Origin: Paracoccaceae bacterium
GTDB taxonomy: Bacteria > Pseudomonadota > Alphaproteobacteria > Rhodobacterales > Rhodobacteraceae
Assembly (NCBI GenBank): GCA_018223125.1
Contig: JAAEZA010000007.1
Coordinates: forward strand, 1-64,000
Direction of reading: 5' to 3'
Length of the DNA: 64,000 nucleotides
The notes below the pieces were generated by a model that saw only the letters and a program-made list of their open reading frames with translations, did no database searches and was not told where the DNA came from. This document shows, in pieces, positions 34,122-42,703 of the stretch; positions within the stretch are counted from its first letter, which is position 1; the number at the start of each line of letters is the position of its first letter. Position numbers and translations under genes: made by a program.

Positions 34122-35113
34122 ACCTGACAAATTTCGATCAGGATGCAGGGCTAAGGCGTCTGCACATGATGGAGCGCATCCGCGCCTTTGAGGAAACCGC
34201 CCGCCGCGCTGCAATAGACGAGGAACTGGTGCTTGGCGCGATCCACCTGTCCATCGGACAGGAAGCGGTGGCGACAGGGATCATCGAAAACCTGCGGCGC
34301 GACGATTATATCCTGTCCACCCACCGCGGCCATGGCCATACGCTGGCCAAAGGTGCGGATGCGGATGCAATGATGAAGGAGCTTCTGGGGCGCGAGGGCG
34401 GTTGTTGCGGCGGCAAGGGCGGGTCCATGCATATCGCGGATTTCGGTGTTCGGATGCTGGGTGCAAACGGTGTGGTCGGTGCCAATATCACCATCGCAGC
34501 GGGAGCGGCCCACGGGATCAAACTGCTAGGCGGGGATCAGATCGTGGTCTGTTTCTTCGGGGACGGCGCGTCCAATCGGGGGCCGTTTCTGGAAGGCGTG
34601 AACTGGGCGGGTGTGTTCAACTTGCCGATCCTGTTTGTCTGTGAGGATAACCAGTATTCCGCTTCTACCCTGACCAGTGACATGACCTCTGGCAACATTG
34701 CAGACCGCGCCCGCGCCCTTGGCCTGCGCACCACTGAAGCGGATGGTAATGACGTGACATCTCTGGCCGCAACAGCGGCAGAGATCACGGCGCGTATCCG
34801 CGAAACCGGAACGCCGGAATTCCTGATGGCCAAGACCTACCGGATCAGCGGTCACACCTATTTCGATCCCGCCACCTACCGGCCCGAGGGAGAGGCAGAG
34901 CGGATGCAAGCCACCACCTGCCCGATTGCCCGCCTGCGCGAAACGCTTGCTGAGGCAGGCGTTTCAACGGACGAACTGGACGGGCTGGCACAGGACGCCC
35001 GCGCAGAAATGGACCGCGCCCTAGATGCAGCGCGGGATGCACCATGGCCTGCCAATGAAACGGCTTTTGCCGATGTGCAGGACATCGGCTCCCCCCTTAA
35101 GGAGGCGTTCTGA
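34118..35113 (+). CDS. Thiamine-diphosphate 2-oxoacid dehydrogenase-type E1 component, alpha subunit
   Basis: 331 aa from a TTG start that overlaps the iclR stop (TTGA), with a perfect AGGAGG 7 bases upstream. ThDP motif: VVCFFGDGASNRGPFLEGV followed by LFVCEDNQYSAS. Also HRGHGHTLAKGADADAMMKE and GGKGGSMHIADFGVRMLGAN, as in acetoin (AcoA) and pyruvate E1 alpha. No E2 or E3 gene follows, so it may work as an acetoin-type cleaving enzyme with subunits encoded elsewhere, or in a stand-alone reaction. Confidence 0.9.
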   Translation: MNLTNFDQDAGLRRLHMMERIRAFEETARRAAIDEELVLGAIHLSIGQEAVATGIIENLRRDDYILSTHRGHGHTLAKGADADAMMKELLGREGGCCGGKGGSMHIADFGVRMLGANGVVGANITIAAGAAHGIKLLGGDQIVVCFFGDGASNRGPFLEGVNWAGVFNLPILFVCEDNQYSASTLTSDMTSGNIADRARALGLRTTEADGNDVTSLAATAAEITARIRETGTPEFLMAKTYRISGHTYFDPATYRPEGEAERMQATTCPIARLRETLAEAGVSTDELDGLAQDARAEMDRALDAARDAPWPANETAFADVQDIGSPLKEAF

Positions 35114-36087
35114 TGCCTGTGATGAGTTATGCCGATGCCGCGAAACTGGCCGTGGCCGAAGCCATGCGCGACGATCCAACGGTCTGGTGCGTGGGCGAGG
35201 ATCTGGGCCGTGGCGGTGTGTTCAAACAATATACCGGACTGGTGGAAGAATTCGGGCCGCAGCGGATATCCGACGCGCCGATCTCCGAGGCGGCGATTAT
35301 GGGCGCAGCCTTTGGCGCAGCCATGGCTGGAACCCGCCCGATCGTGGAAATGCGCTTTGCGGATTTCGCGCTCTGCGCCACGGATGAACTGGTGAACCAG
35401 ATCGCCAAGGCGCGGTTTATGTTTGGCGGTCAAAGCCGCGCGCCCATGGTGATCCGCAAGCCGATGGGCATGTGGCGGTCCTCGGCAGCGCAACATTCCC
35501 AATCGCTCGAAAGCTGGTACACCCATATTCCGGGCCTTGTAGTGTGCTGTCCGGCGACGCCGCAGGACAACTATTCCATGATGAAAGCCGCCATCGCCTG
35601 TGATGATCCGGTGGTCTATCTGGAACACAAGAATATCTGGGCGCACGAAGGCGAGGTGGATCCCACAAAGGCTGTGGACTTCGGCAAAGCGGCCCTGCGC
35701 CGTTCGGGGCGCGATGTGACGCTTGTGTCATGGTCCCAAACCGCGAACCTGTGTGTCGAGGCAGCCGATGTGCTGGCCCGTCAGGGGATCGGGGCCGAGG
35801 TGATCGACTTGCGCAGCCTCTGGCCGTGGGACAAGGCGGAGGTGTTTGACAGCGTGCGCAAGACGGGCCGTCTGCTGGTGGCCCATGAAGCGGTTTCTGT
35901 CGCAGGCTTCGGGGCCGAAGTGGTGGCGACCGTGGCCCAGAATATTCCGATGAAAACCCTGCCCAAACGTCTGGGCAGCCCGCGCGGGCTGATCGCCTAT
36001 GCGCCGAACCTTGAAGACCAGATGCGCGTCACGGCACCGATGATTGCCAGGGCCGCGCAAGAGATGATGGAGAATGAACCCGCATGA
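35113..36087 (+). CDS. Thiamine-diphosphate E1 component, beta subunit
   Basis: 324 aa, transketolase-like pyrimidine-binding domain plus C-terminal domain. Typical: SYADAAKLAVAEAMRDDPTV, GEDLGRGGVFKQYTGL, ISDAPISEAAIMGAAFGAAM and the catalytic His segment SAAQHSQSLESWYTHIPGL. Start overlaps the alpha subunit stop (TGATG). Pairs with the preceding gene into an alpha2-beta2 enzyme. C-terminal VAHEAVSVAGFGAEVVATVA is standard. Confidence 0.92.
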   Translation: MPVMSYADAAKLAVAEAMRDDPTVWCVGEDLGRGGVFKQYTGLVEEFGPQRISDAPISEAAIMGAAFGAAMAGTRPIVEMRFADFALCATDELVNQIAKARFMFGGQSRAPMVIRKPMGMWRSSAAQHSQSLESWYTHIPGLVVCCPATPQDNYSMMKAAIACDDPVVYLEHKNIWAHEGEVDPTKAVDFGKAALRRSGRDVTLVSWSQTANLCVEAADVLARQGIGAEVIDLRSLWPWDKAEVFDSVRKTGRLLVAHEAVSVAGFGAEVVATVAQNIPMKTLPKRLGSPRGLIAYAPNLEDQMRVTAPMIARAAQEMMENEPA

Positions 36088-37820
36088 GCAATACCAATGA
36101 AATGACAGGGGGCGAGGCGCTCGTCCGGATGTTGCTGGCCCATAATGCAGGACCGATGTTTGGCATGGGGGGCTTCCAGTTGCTGCCGTTTTACGATGCG
36201 GCGCGGCGTCTGGGGCTGGATCACAACCTGATCAACGACGAACGCTGTGCGGTATTTGCCGCAGATGCTTATGCCAAGGTCTCGGGCCGTGTCGGTCTGG
36301 TGGATGCCACATTGGGGCCGGGGGCGACGAACCTTGTGACCGGACTGGTTGAGGCGCTGAACGCGGGCAGCCCGATGGTGGCGATCATTGGCGATGCACA
36401 GCGGGATCACGCGGGCAAGAATATGACGCAGGAAACCGATCAGGTGTCGATCCTGCGCCCGGCCTGTAAGGAACTGTTGCGGGTCGAGGCGATCCAGCGC
36501 ATCCCCGAAATCATGCGCCGTGCCTTTGAGGTGGCCACTTCGGGGCGTCCCGGTCCGGTGATTGTGGATGTGCCCGAAGACATCGCACACGGGCTTTACG
36601 GTTTTGAGGAGTCCGACTTTGCAGTTGACCCCGCCCATGAATCCGCCCCTGCCATCCGGTGCCGCCCTGCGGCTGAACCGCTGGCCAAAGCCGCAGGGCT
36701 GATTGCGGCTGCCAAGCGCCCGATCCTCTTGTGCGGTGGGGGTATCCATATCTCTCAGGCAACCGAGGCCGTCACCCGCCTTGCCGAGGAAAACAGCATC
36801 CCCGTCGCCCACACCATGAGCGGCAAGGGCGCGATTGCCTGCACTTCTGATTTGTCCGCCGGACTGTTCGGACGTTATGACCGGATCGCAAACGATCTGA
36901 TCGCAGCATCTGACTGTATTATCGTGGCAGGCTGCAAGCTGGGCGAGATTGCAACGAAACGGTTCACCATTCCGACCAAAGGCCAGACCGTGATCCATCT
37001 GGACAATGTGGCCGAGGAAATGGGCCGCACCTACCAACCGACGGTCAAGCTTTGGGGGGATGCACGGGAAGGTCTGAATGATTTGTGCGATGCGCTTGCA
37101 GATCGGGCTGCGGAACAGCGCAAGGCGCGGGTGGACTATCTGGCGGAAATTCCGGTTAAAATGCAGGTCTGGCATGACGAGGTCGCAGCAGAGCGGCTGT
37201 ATTCCGAAGAAACCCCAATCAACATGGCGCGTCTGATTACAGAACTGAACAACCATCTGCCCGAAGACGGCCACCTGATTGCAGATGGCGGTTTTGCAGC
37301 GCACTGGGGCGGCTTGCTGTTCAATTCCAAAAAAGCGCGGCGCACTTTTGTGCCGGATCGCGGCTTTGCCTCTATCGGGTACGGATTGCCCGGCGCAATG
37401 GGCGCCCAGCTTGCCAACCGTGATGCGGTGGTTGTGGGGTTGACCGGCGATGGCGGCTTTAACATGGTGCTCGGAGAGCTTGAGACAGCGCGGCGGATGA
37501 AACTGGGCGTTACGGTGATCGTCGTAAACAACGCTGCGTCCGGATATGTGAAGGCGCTGCAACATTTGATGTACGGGGAAGGGAATTACCAAAGCTCCGA
37601 TCTGGCGGAAACGAATTATGCAAAACTGGCAGATGCGATGGGCTGCCACGGCATTCGCGTCGAAAACCCCGCAGAAATCGCGGATGCGTTGAAGGCGGCT
37701 TTTGCGGAAACAGACCGGCCCAGCGTGATTGACGTGATGGTCACGCGCGATCCGGCAAAGATGCTTCCGGCAGTGGATAACCGGACCGTGCAAGTGAAGA
37801 AAGGCGACCGTGTGGCCTGA
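36084..37820 (+). CDS. Acetolactate synthase-like thiamine-diphosphate enzyme
   Basis: 578 aa, three-domain ThDP enzyme of the AHAS/POX family. The cofactor-activating Glu lies in NDERCAVFAADAYAKVSG; the ThDP/Mg motif is GLTGDGGFNMVLGELETA with VIVVNN. Close families are acetolactate synthase, glyoxylate carboligase, sulfoacetaldehyde acetyltransferase and oxalyl-CoA decarboxylase; I cannot choose among them. It overlaps the E1 beta gene by ATGA, so two unrelated ThDP enzymes are made from one transcript, which is uncommon. TRAP transporter genes follow 45 bases later. Confidence 0.88.
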   Translation: MSNTNEMTGGEALVRMLLAHNAGPMFGMGGFQLLPFYDAARRLGLDHNLINDERCAVFAADAYAKVSGRVGLVDATLGPGATNLVTGLVEALNAGSPMVAIIGDAQRDHAGKNMTQETDQVSILRPACKELLRVEAIQRIPEIMRRAFEVATSGRPGPVIVDVPEDIAHGLYGFEESDFAVDPAHESAPAIRCRPAAEPLAKAAGLIAAAKRPILLCGGGIHISQATEAVTRLAEENSIPVAHTMSGKGAIACTSDLSAGLFGRYDRIANDLIAASDCIIVAGCKLGEIATKRFTIPTKGQTVIHLDNVAEEMGRTYQPTVKLWGDAREGLNDLCDALADRAAEQRKARVDYLAEIPVKMQVWHDEVAAERLYSEETPINMARLITELNNHLPEDGHLIADGGFAAHWGGLLFNSKKARRTFVPDRGFASIGYGLPGAMGAQLANRDAVVVGLTGDGGFNMVLGELETARRMKLGVTVIVVNNAASGYVKALQHLMYGEGNYQSSDLAETNYAKLADAMGCHGIRVENPAEIADALKAAFAETDRPSVIDVMVTRDPAKMLPAVDNRTVQVKKGDRVA

Positions 37821-37865
37821 TACACGACAGATTTACAAACTTTATTTGATTGGGAGGAGATCAAT

Positions 37866-38897
37866 ATGAAACGCAACCTTACACTGGCAGCCTGTGCTGC
37901 TGCATTACTGGCCGGAACCGCAGGGGCCAAGGACATTGAAATGCAGTCCATTTTTCCTGAATCCCTGCCGCTGCTTGGAAAACCCGCCTGGGATATGTCA
38001 CAGCGGGTGGATACGCTGACAGCGGGCGGTATCAAGTTTGATGTGAAGGCCCCGGGCGAGATCGTGGCGACGGGCGAGGTCTGGGATTCTGTTTCTACCG
38101 GGGCGGTCGAAAGTTCATGGTATTCCATCGGTTTCGCCGAAGGCGTTGTACCTGCGGCACCGCTGTTCACCACATTCCCTTTCGGCCCTGACATCAAGGA
38201 ATATGCGGCCTGGTGGTATTATGGCGGCGGGCAGGAAAAATGGTCCGAAATAACCGAAGCCGAATATAACATCAAAACCATTCACTGTTCGACACTGGTG
38301 CCCGAAGCCTCTGGCTGGTTCCGCGATGAAATTAAGACGCTGGACGATTTGAAGGGCAAGAAGATGCGCTTCTTCGGTCTGGGTGCGTCTGTGATGGGCA
38401 AGCTCGGCGTCGAGGCGCAGTCCATGGGGTTGGCCGACACCATGTCAGCACTGAACACCGGTGCGATTGACAGTGCGGAACTGGGCTTTCCCTTCCTTGA
38501 TAATATGGTTGGCATGTATGACCACGCCAAACACTATTATTTCCCGGGCTGGCACCAGCAAACCAGTTTCCTGAGCGTGATTATCAATCTGGATACGTGG
38601 AACGACCTGAGCGATCAGGAACGCGCCATCATCGAGACCGCTTGCGAAGCGCAGGTTCTCAAGACCATGGCAGAAGGCGAAGCGGTGCAGCTTGAGCCTC
38701 TGGCGAAAATGCAGGCTGAAAACGGTGTTACGGTTCACGAATGGCCCGAAGAAATCCTGAACGCTTACGAAGCTGCATGGACCGAAGTCGCCGCTGAAAA
38801 ATCCGCAGCGGATGAGGATTTCAAAACCACTTGGGAAAGCATCCAGACCTTCCGTGAGAATTACTCGGAGTGGAAAAACATCGGCTATCTGAAGTAA
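37866..38897 (+). CDS. dctP: TRAP transporter substrate-binding protein (DctP family)
   Basis: 343 aa, signal peptide MKRNLTLAACAAALLAGTAG then AKDIEM. Contains the DctP core GKKMRFFGLGASVMGKLGVE (ligand Arg in KKMRFF) and LNTGAIDSAELGFPFLDNM. The KHYYFPGWHQQTSFLSVIIN stretch marks the subfamily close to mannitol/chloroaromatic-type TRAP binders. Preceded by GGGAGGAG. Third TRAP system of the window. Its place after three ThDP-enzyme genes suggests that its ligand is their substrate or precursor. Confidence 0.92.
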   Translation: MKRNLTLAACAAALLAGTAGAKDIEMQSIFPESLPLLGKPAWDMSQRVDTLTAGGIKFDVKAPGEIVATGEVWDSVSTGAVESSWYSIGFAEGVVPAAPLFTTFPFGPDIKEYAAWWYYGGGQEKWSEITEAEYNIKTIHCSTLVPEASGWFRDEIKTLDDLKGKKMRFFGLGASVMGKLGVEAQSMGLADTMSALNTGAIDSAELGFPFLDNMVGMYDHAKHYYFPGWHQQTSFLSVIINLDTWNDLSDQERAIIETACEAQVLKTMAEGEAVQLEPLAKMQAENGVTVHEWPEEILNAYEAAWTEVAAEKSAADEDFKTTWESIQTFRENYSEWKNIGYLK

Positions 38898-38913
38898 GCC
38901 GTTAATACAAAGC

Positions 38914-38950
38914 CCGGTGCGGCGGGGGGAGCCGCCGCACCGGATTTTTC
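38914..38950 (+). terminator. Strong intrinsic hairpin between dctP and dctQ
   Basis: CCGGTGCGGCGG (38914-38925) and CCGCCGCACCGG (38932-38943) form a perfect 12-bp stem with a 6-base loop, then ATTTTT. It sits inside the operon, 17 bases after the dctP stop. It probably lets only part of transcription continue into the permease genes, giving excess binding protein. Confidence 0.75.
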
Positions 38951-38962
38951 AAAGGGGGGATC

Positions 38963-39514
38963 ATGCAAACCAGTCTGAAAATCTCTTCTGCGCTGACGAC
39001 CATTTGCGATTGGGCTGCACGGCTGGCGGCGGTGCTGCTGTTCGTGCTTGTCGGTGTGATCATGTATGATGTGATCGGGCGCAAGTTCTTCTCGACCGGA
39101 TCAACCATGTTGCAGGAACTGGAATGGCACCTGCACGGCGTGATCGCAGTGTTCGCTTTCGGCTATGCCTATACCCGCGACGCCCATGTACGCATTGACG
39201 TTATTGCCGCCAAGATGACCCCGCGCTTCCGGCTTTGGCTGGAATTCTGGGTGGTTGTACTGCTGGTCATTCCGTTCTTTCTGTTCATCGCATGGCACGG
39301 CTACGAATTTGCCGCCCGCGCTTTTGAACGCGGGGAAGGGGCAAATGGCGGGCGCGGCTTGCCCCATCGCTGGATCATCAAGTCCGCAGTGCCCGTTTCG
39401 GCCCTTCTGACCGTTGCGGGCTGTAGCGCAGTTGCCCTGCGCATTCTGGCCACGCTGAAACGCCCCGATCTGATCTCACAGACATTCCTTGAAAGAGGCC
39501 TATGGAAACGCTGA
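38963..39514 (+). CDS. dctQ: TRAP transporter small permease (DctQ family)
   Basis: 183 aa, four membrane helices. VIMYDVIGRKFFSTGSTMLQ and GYAYTRDAHVRIDVIAAKM are DctQ signatures. GGGGGGA precedes the ATG just after the intra-operon hairpin. Overlaps dctM by 13 bases. Confidence 0.9.
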   Translation: MQTSLKISSALTTICDWAARLAAVLLFVLVGVIMYDVIGRKFFSTGSTMLQELEWHLHGVIAVFAFGYAYTRDAHVRIDVIAAKMTPRFRLWLEFWVVVLLVIPFFLFIAWHGYEFAARAFERGEGANGGRGLPHRWIIKSAVPVSALLTVAGCSAVALRILATLKRPDLISQTFLERGLWKR

Positions 39515-40869
39515 CCGAATTCCTGCCCGCGATTATGTTTCTAAGCCTGATCGCGGGGCTGTTCACAGCCCTGCCGGTGCCCATCGTGCTGGCGGCCGTG
39601 ACGCTGATCTTTGCCATCATCGCCCTTGCCTTGGGTGAGATGCGGTTTGTTCATCTGTCCCTTGTGCCGACACGGATTTATGGCGGGGTGATTGACAACG
39701 CGGTGCTGGTGGCCGCGCCCATGTTTATCTTCATGGGCGTTGTGATGGAAAAAACCCGCATTGCCGAAGATCTGCTGCTGACCCTTCAAAAGCTGCTGGT
39801 GCGGGTGCCGGGCGGGCTGGCGCTGGCGGTGGTTCTGATGGGGACAATTCTGGCCGCTGCCACTGGGATCATCGGGGCATCGGTTGTGATGCTGACAGTG
39901 ATGGCCCTGCCGACCATGATGCGGGCGGGATATTCCGCGCCGCTGGCCACCGGCACAGTGGCAAGCGCGGGGACACTTGGCATCCTTATTCCGCCCTCTG
40001 TGATGCTGGTCTTCATGTCCGACCTGCTGTCCCTCAACCTTGCCAAAGTGTTCGTCGCGGCCTTCCTGCCCGGCCTGTTTCTGGCGGCGGTCTATCTGGT
40101 CTATCTTGTGACCCGCTCTATTCTGCGCCCCAGTGAAACACCTGTGCCCCGTGGCCTGACAATTGAGGAGAAATCCGGTCTCTGGCACGAGGCGATAGTC
40201 TCTGTTTCCTTCCCGTTGATCCTGATTGTGGCCGTGCTCGGCTCTATCATCGGCGGGTTTGCCAGTCCGACCGAAGCCTCCGGTGTGGGGGCATTTGCGG
40301 CGCTGTTTCTGGGGTTGATCCGGGGTCGGATTAACTGGAACGTGCTGGGCGAGGCGACCGACAGTTCGCTGCGTACCATTGCACTGCTGTTTTTCATCTT
40401 TGCCACTGCTACCGCGTTTTCCTACATCTTTCGCAAAGTGGGCGGGGATGACCTGATCGTTGAACTCGCCCGTAGCCTGAACCTCGGGGATTGGGCGTTG
40501 TTGTTCATGATGATGATCATGGTTTTTGTGCTCGGCTTTTTCTTTGACTGGATCGAAATTACCCTGATCCTGCTGCCGATTTTTGCCCCGATTGTAGATC
40601 TGATGGATCTCGGGGATCACATTGACAAAAAGGATCTGGTCTACTGGTTTACCATTCTTGTCGCGGTGAATCTGCAAACCTCCTTCCTGACGCCGCCCTT
40701 CGGGTTTGCGCTGTTCTACATGAAAGGTGCGGCTGGGAACCTTGTGGAAATGCGAGACATCTACCGCGGGATCATTCCCTTTGTTGTGTTGCAGGTGGCG
40801 GTGCTGTTCATCCTGATCTGGCAACCGGAACTGGCCATGTGGCTGCCAGGCAAGGTGTTGGGGAATTGA
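39502..40869 (+). CDS. dctM: TRAP transporter large permease (DctM family)
   Basis: 455 aa, slightly longer than the other two DctM proteins here. Typical SAGTLGILIPPSVMLVFMSD and LQTSFLTPPFGFALFYMKGA. The FDWIEITLILLPIFAPIV segment near the end, with charged residues in a helix, is normal for the mannitol/2-oxoacid group. Overlaps dctQ at its start and the SDR start at its stop, so the whole unit iclR to SDR is one operon. Confidence 0.92.
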   Translation: METLTEFLPAIMFLSLIAGLFTALPVPIVLAAVTLIFAIIALALGEMRFVHLSLVPTRIYGGVIDNAVLVAAPMFIFMGVVMEKTRIAEDLLLTLQKLLVRVPGGLALAVVLMGTILAAATGIIGASVVMLTVMALPTMMRAGYSAPLATGTVASAGTLGILIPPSVMLVFMSDLLSLNLAKVFVAAFLPGLFLAAVYLVYLVTRSILRPSETPVPRGLTIEEKSGLWHEAIVSVSFPLILIVAVLGSIIGGFASPTEASGVGAFAALFLGLIRGRINWNVLGEATDSSLRTIALLFFIFATATAFSYIFRKVGGDDLIVELARSLNLGDWALLFMMMIMVFVLGFFFDWIEITLILLPIFAPIVDLMDLGDHIDKKDLVYWFTILVAVNLQTSFLTPPFGFALFYMKGAAGNLVEMRDIYRGIIPFVVLQVAVLFILIWQPELAMWLPGKVLGN

Positions 40870-41645
40870 GCCGGCTGAAGGATAAAAGGGTCGTCGTTAT
40901 CGGCGCTGGGTCGTCCGGCGCGGGCTGGGGCAACGGCAAGGCGACTGCCGTGCTGTTCGCGCGGGAAGGCGCGAAAGTGCTGTGTGTGGACCGCGTGGCA
41001 GAGGCTGCGCAGGAGACTGCCGATCTGATCCGCGCCGAGGGTGGCATCGCTGAAACCTCTGTCGCGGATGTGACGGATGCAGCGTCCGGAGAAAAGGTCG
41101 CTGCGCGGGCTGTTGAACTCTGGGGCGGGCTTGATGTGCTCGACTATAATGTGGGGATCAGCCAGCAGGGTGGCGTGCTTGAAACAACAGATGCGGACTG
41201 GGACCGTGTGTTTGACATCAATCTGACAGGGGCGCTGCGGATGACCCGCGCGGTGCTGCCCCTGATGCGGGATCACGGCGGCGGATCGCTGATCTATGTT
41301 TCCTCGCTGGCGGCGGTCTATTCCGCGCCTTACAGCTATGTGTCTTATGAAGTGTCCAAAATGGCGCTGGTCCGCTTTGCCCGATCTGTGGCCCACGAAA
41401 ACGCCTGCTATCAGATCCGTTCCAACGTGATTCTGCCCGGTGTCATCGACACGCCCCATGTAACGGCTTTTGTGGATTCCGAAACCGATCCCCAAGAACT
41501 GTCCCGCCGCCGCGCCGCGATGGTTCCTATGGGCCGTCAGGGCAGCGCGTGGGATATTGCCAGAGCGGCCTTGTTTCTAGGGTCCGATGACAGTTCTTAT
41601 ATTACAGGGGAGACCCTGAAAGTGGACGGAGGACTGACCGTCTGA
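40866..41645 (+). CDS. Short-chain dehydrogenase/reductase (SDR)
   Basis: 259 aa from a TTG overlapping the dctM stop (TTGAG), with AAGGTG about 8 bases upstream; an earlier in-frame GTG at 40839 lies inside dctM. Classical SDR: nucleotide motif VIGAGSSGAGWGNGKATAV, a divergent NAG-equivalent YNVGISQ, catalytic Ser in YVSSLAAVYSA, and Tyr/Lys in YVSYEVSKMAL. C-terminal SYITGETLKVDGGLTV is standard. The GAGWGNG insertion near the cofactor loop is unusual. The oxidised or reduced substrate is presumably what the TRAP system imports or what the ThDP enzymes make. Confidence 0.88.
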   Translation: MSRLKDKRVVVIGAGSSGAGWGNGKATAVLFAREGAKVLCVDRVAEAAQETADLIRAEGGIAETSVADVTDAASGEKVAARAVELWGGLDVLDYNVGISQQGGVLETTDADWDRVFDINLTGALRMTRAVLPLMRDHGGGSLIYVSSLAAVYSAPYSYVSYEVSKMALVRFARSVAHENACYQIRSNVILPGVIDTPHVTAFVDSETDPQELSRRRAAMVPMGRQGSAWDIARAALFLGSDDSSYITGETLKVDGGLTV

Positions 41646-41735
41646 CACGCCAGAATGACGGATCGGTAAAACGGTCCGAATTGCCCATTGCAAGGCAGTG
41701 CGAACTGTCCTAACCATTGGCGCAGACAATTTTAT

Positions 41736-41818
41736 CCGTCGGGGAGCCCACATCGGGCTGAGAGGTGTTCGCACCGACCCGTCGAACCTGATCCGGGTCA
41801 TGCCGGCGTAGGGAACGG
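41736..41818 (+). promoter_or_regulatory. TPP riboswitch (THI element)
   Basis: All consensus blocks are present in order: GGGGAGCCC (41741-41749), GGGCTGAGAGG (about 41755-41765), ACCCGTCGAACCTGATCCGG (41777-41796) and ATGCCGGCGTAGGGAA (41800-41815). CCGT at 41736 and ACGG at 41815 close helix P1. It lies 76 bases upstream of the thiD GTG. Binding of thiamine diphosphate should repress the thi operon; the T-run needed for transcription termination is not seen, so translational control is more likely. Confidence 0.96.
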
Positions 41819-41893
41819 GTACACTGCACAGGCGAACACCGCCCGCAGTCCTTTCTTTCGCTGGTCATCCCGTTTAACGATGGAGACAGACCA

Positions 41894-42703
41894 GTGACCG
41901 GCAAAACACCCATAGCCCTTAGCATTGCAGGTTCTGACAGTGGTGGTGGGGCAGGCATTCAGGCCGACCTGAAAGCGTTTTCCGCCAATGGTGCTTTCGG
42001 GGCGAGCGTGATTACCGCAATCACCGCACAGAACACGCAAGCAGTGACAGCGGTACATGAGGTGCCCGCCGATGTGGTCGCTGCACAGATCGAAACGGTT
42101 CTGGCAGATATTCCGGTAAACGCGATCAAACTTGGCATGTTGTTTTCGCCCCGCATTATTGATGCGGTTGCAGATCAGCTTGCCGGTTTCCAGGGGCCGA
42201 TTGTTGTCGATCCGGTGATGATTGCAAAATCCGGCGATACGCTGCTGCAAGACGCCGCGATCAATGCGATGCGCGAAAAAATCCTGCCTATCGCCACTGT
42301 GCTGACACCGAACCTGCCCGAAGCCGCAACGCTGCTTGGCGTGGCAGAGGCAGAGACTCCGCAAGCAATGGCAGAGCAGGCTCAGGCCCTGATGGCGCTC
42401 GGCCCGCAAGCAGTTTTGATGAAGGGCGGGCATTCCAGCGGCGAGACCTGTACGGATGTGCTGATCGGGCAAGAGGGCGAACCGCTGACCCTCTCTGGGC
42501 CGCGTATCCACACCCGCAACACCCATGGCACCGGATGCACCTATTCCGCAGCCATTGCGGCCCATCTTGCCAAAGGTTCTAATCTGTCCGGCGCAGTGAC
42601 AGCCGCCCACAGCTATTTGCAGGCGGCGATCACATCGGCGGACCAGCTCTACATCGGGGCGGGGCACGGTCCGGTGCACCATTTCCACGGATACTGGACA
42701 TGA
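41894..42703 (+). CDS. thiD: Hydroxymethylpyrimidine / phosphomethylpyrimidine kinase
   Basis: 269 aa from a GTG with GGAG 9 bases upstream. ThiD features: IAGSDSGGGAGIQADLKAF, AITAQNTQAVTAVHEVP, LMKGGHSSGETCTDVL, and the anion hole NTHGTGCTYSAAIAAHLAKG with its catalytic Cys. It makes HMP-PP for thiamine synthesis. First gene after the riboswitch. An ATG eight bases earlier opens a five-codon frame that ends on the GTG (ATG...TGA), possibly a tiny leader that tunes initiation. Confidence 0.95.
   Translation: MTGKTPIALSIAGSDSGGGAGIQADLKAFSANGAFGASVITAITAQNTQAVTAVHEVPADVVAAQIETVLADIPVNAIKLGMLFSPRIIDAVADQLAGFQGPIVVDPVMIAKSGDTLLQDAAINAMREKILPIATVLTPNLPEAATLLGVAEAETPQAMAEQAQALMALGPQAVLMKGGHSSGETCTDVLIGQEGEPLTLSGPRIHTRNTHGTGCTYSAAIAAHLAKGSNLSGAVTAAHSYLQAAITSADQLYIGAGHGPVHHFHGYWT

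Noticed and set aside
35997-37793. 598-codon minus-strand frame
   Set aside because: Antisense to the acetolactate-synthase-like gene, whose motifs are unmistakable.
39541-40824. 427-codon minus-strand frame rich in His and Gln
   Set aside because: Mirror of the hydrophobic dctM sequence; the unusual composition is explained by the opposite strand.
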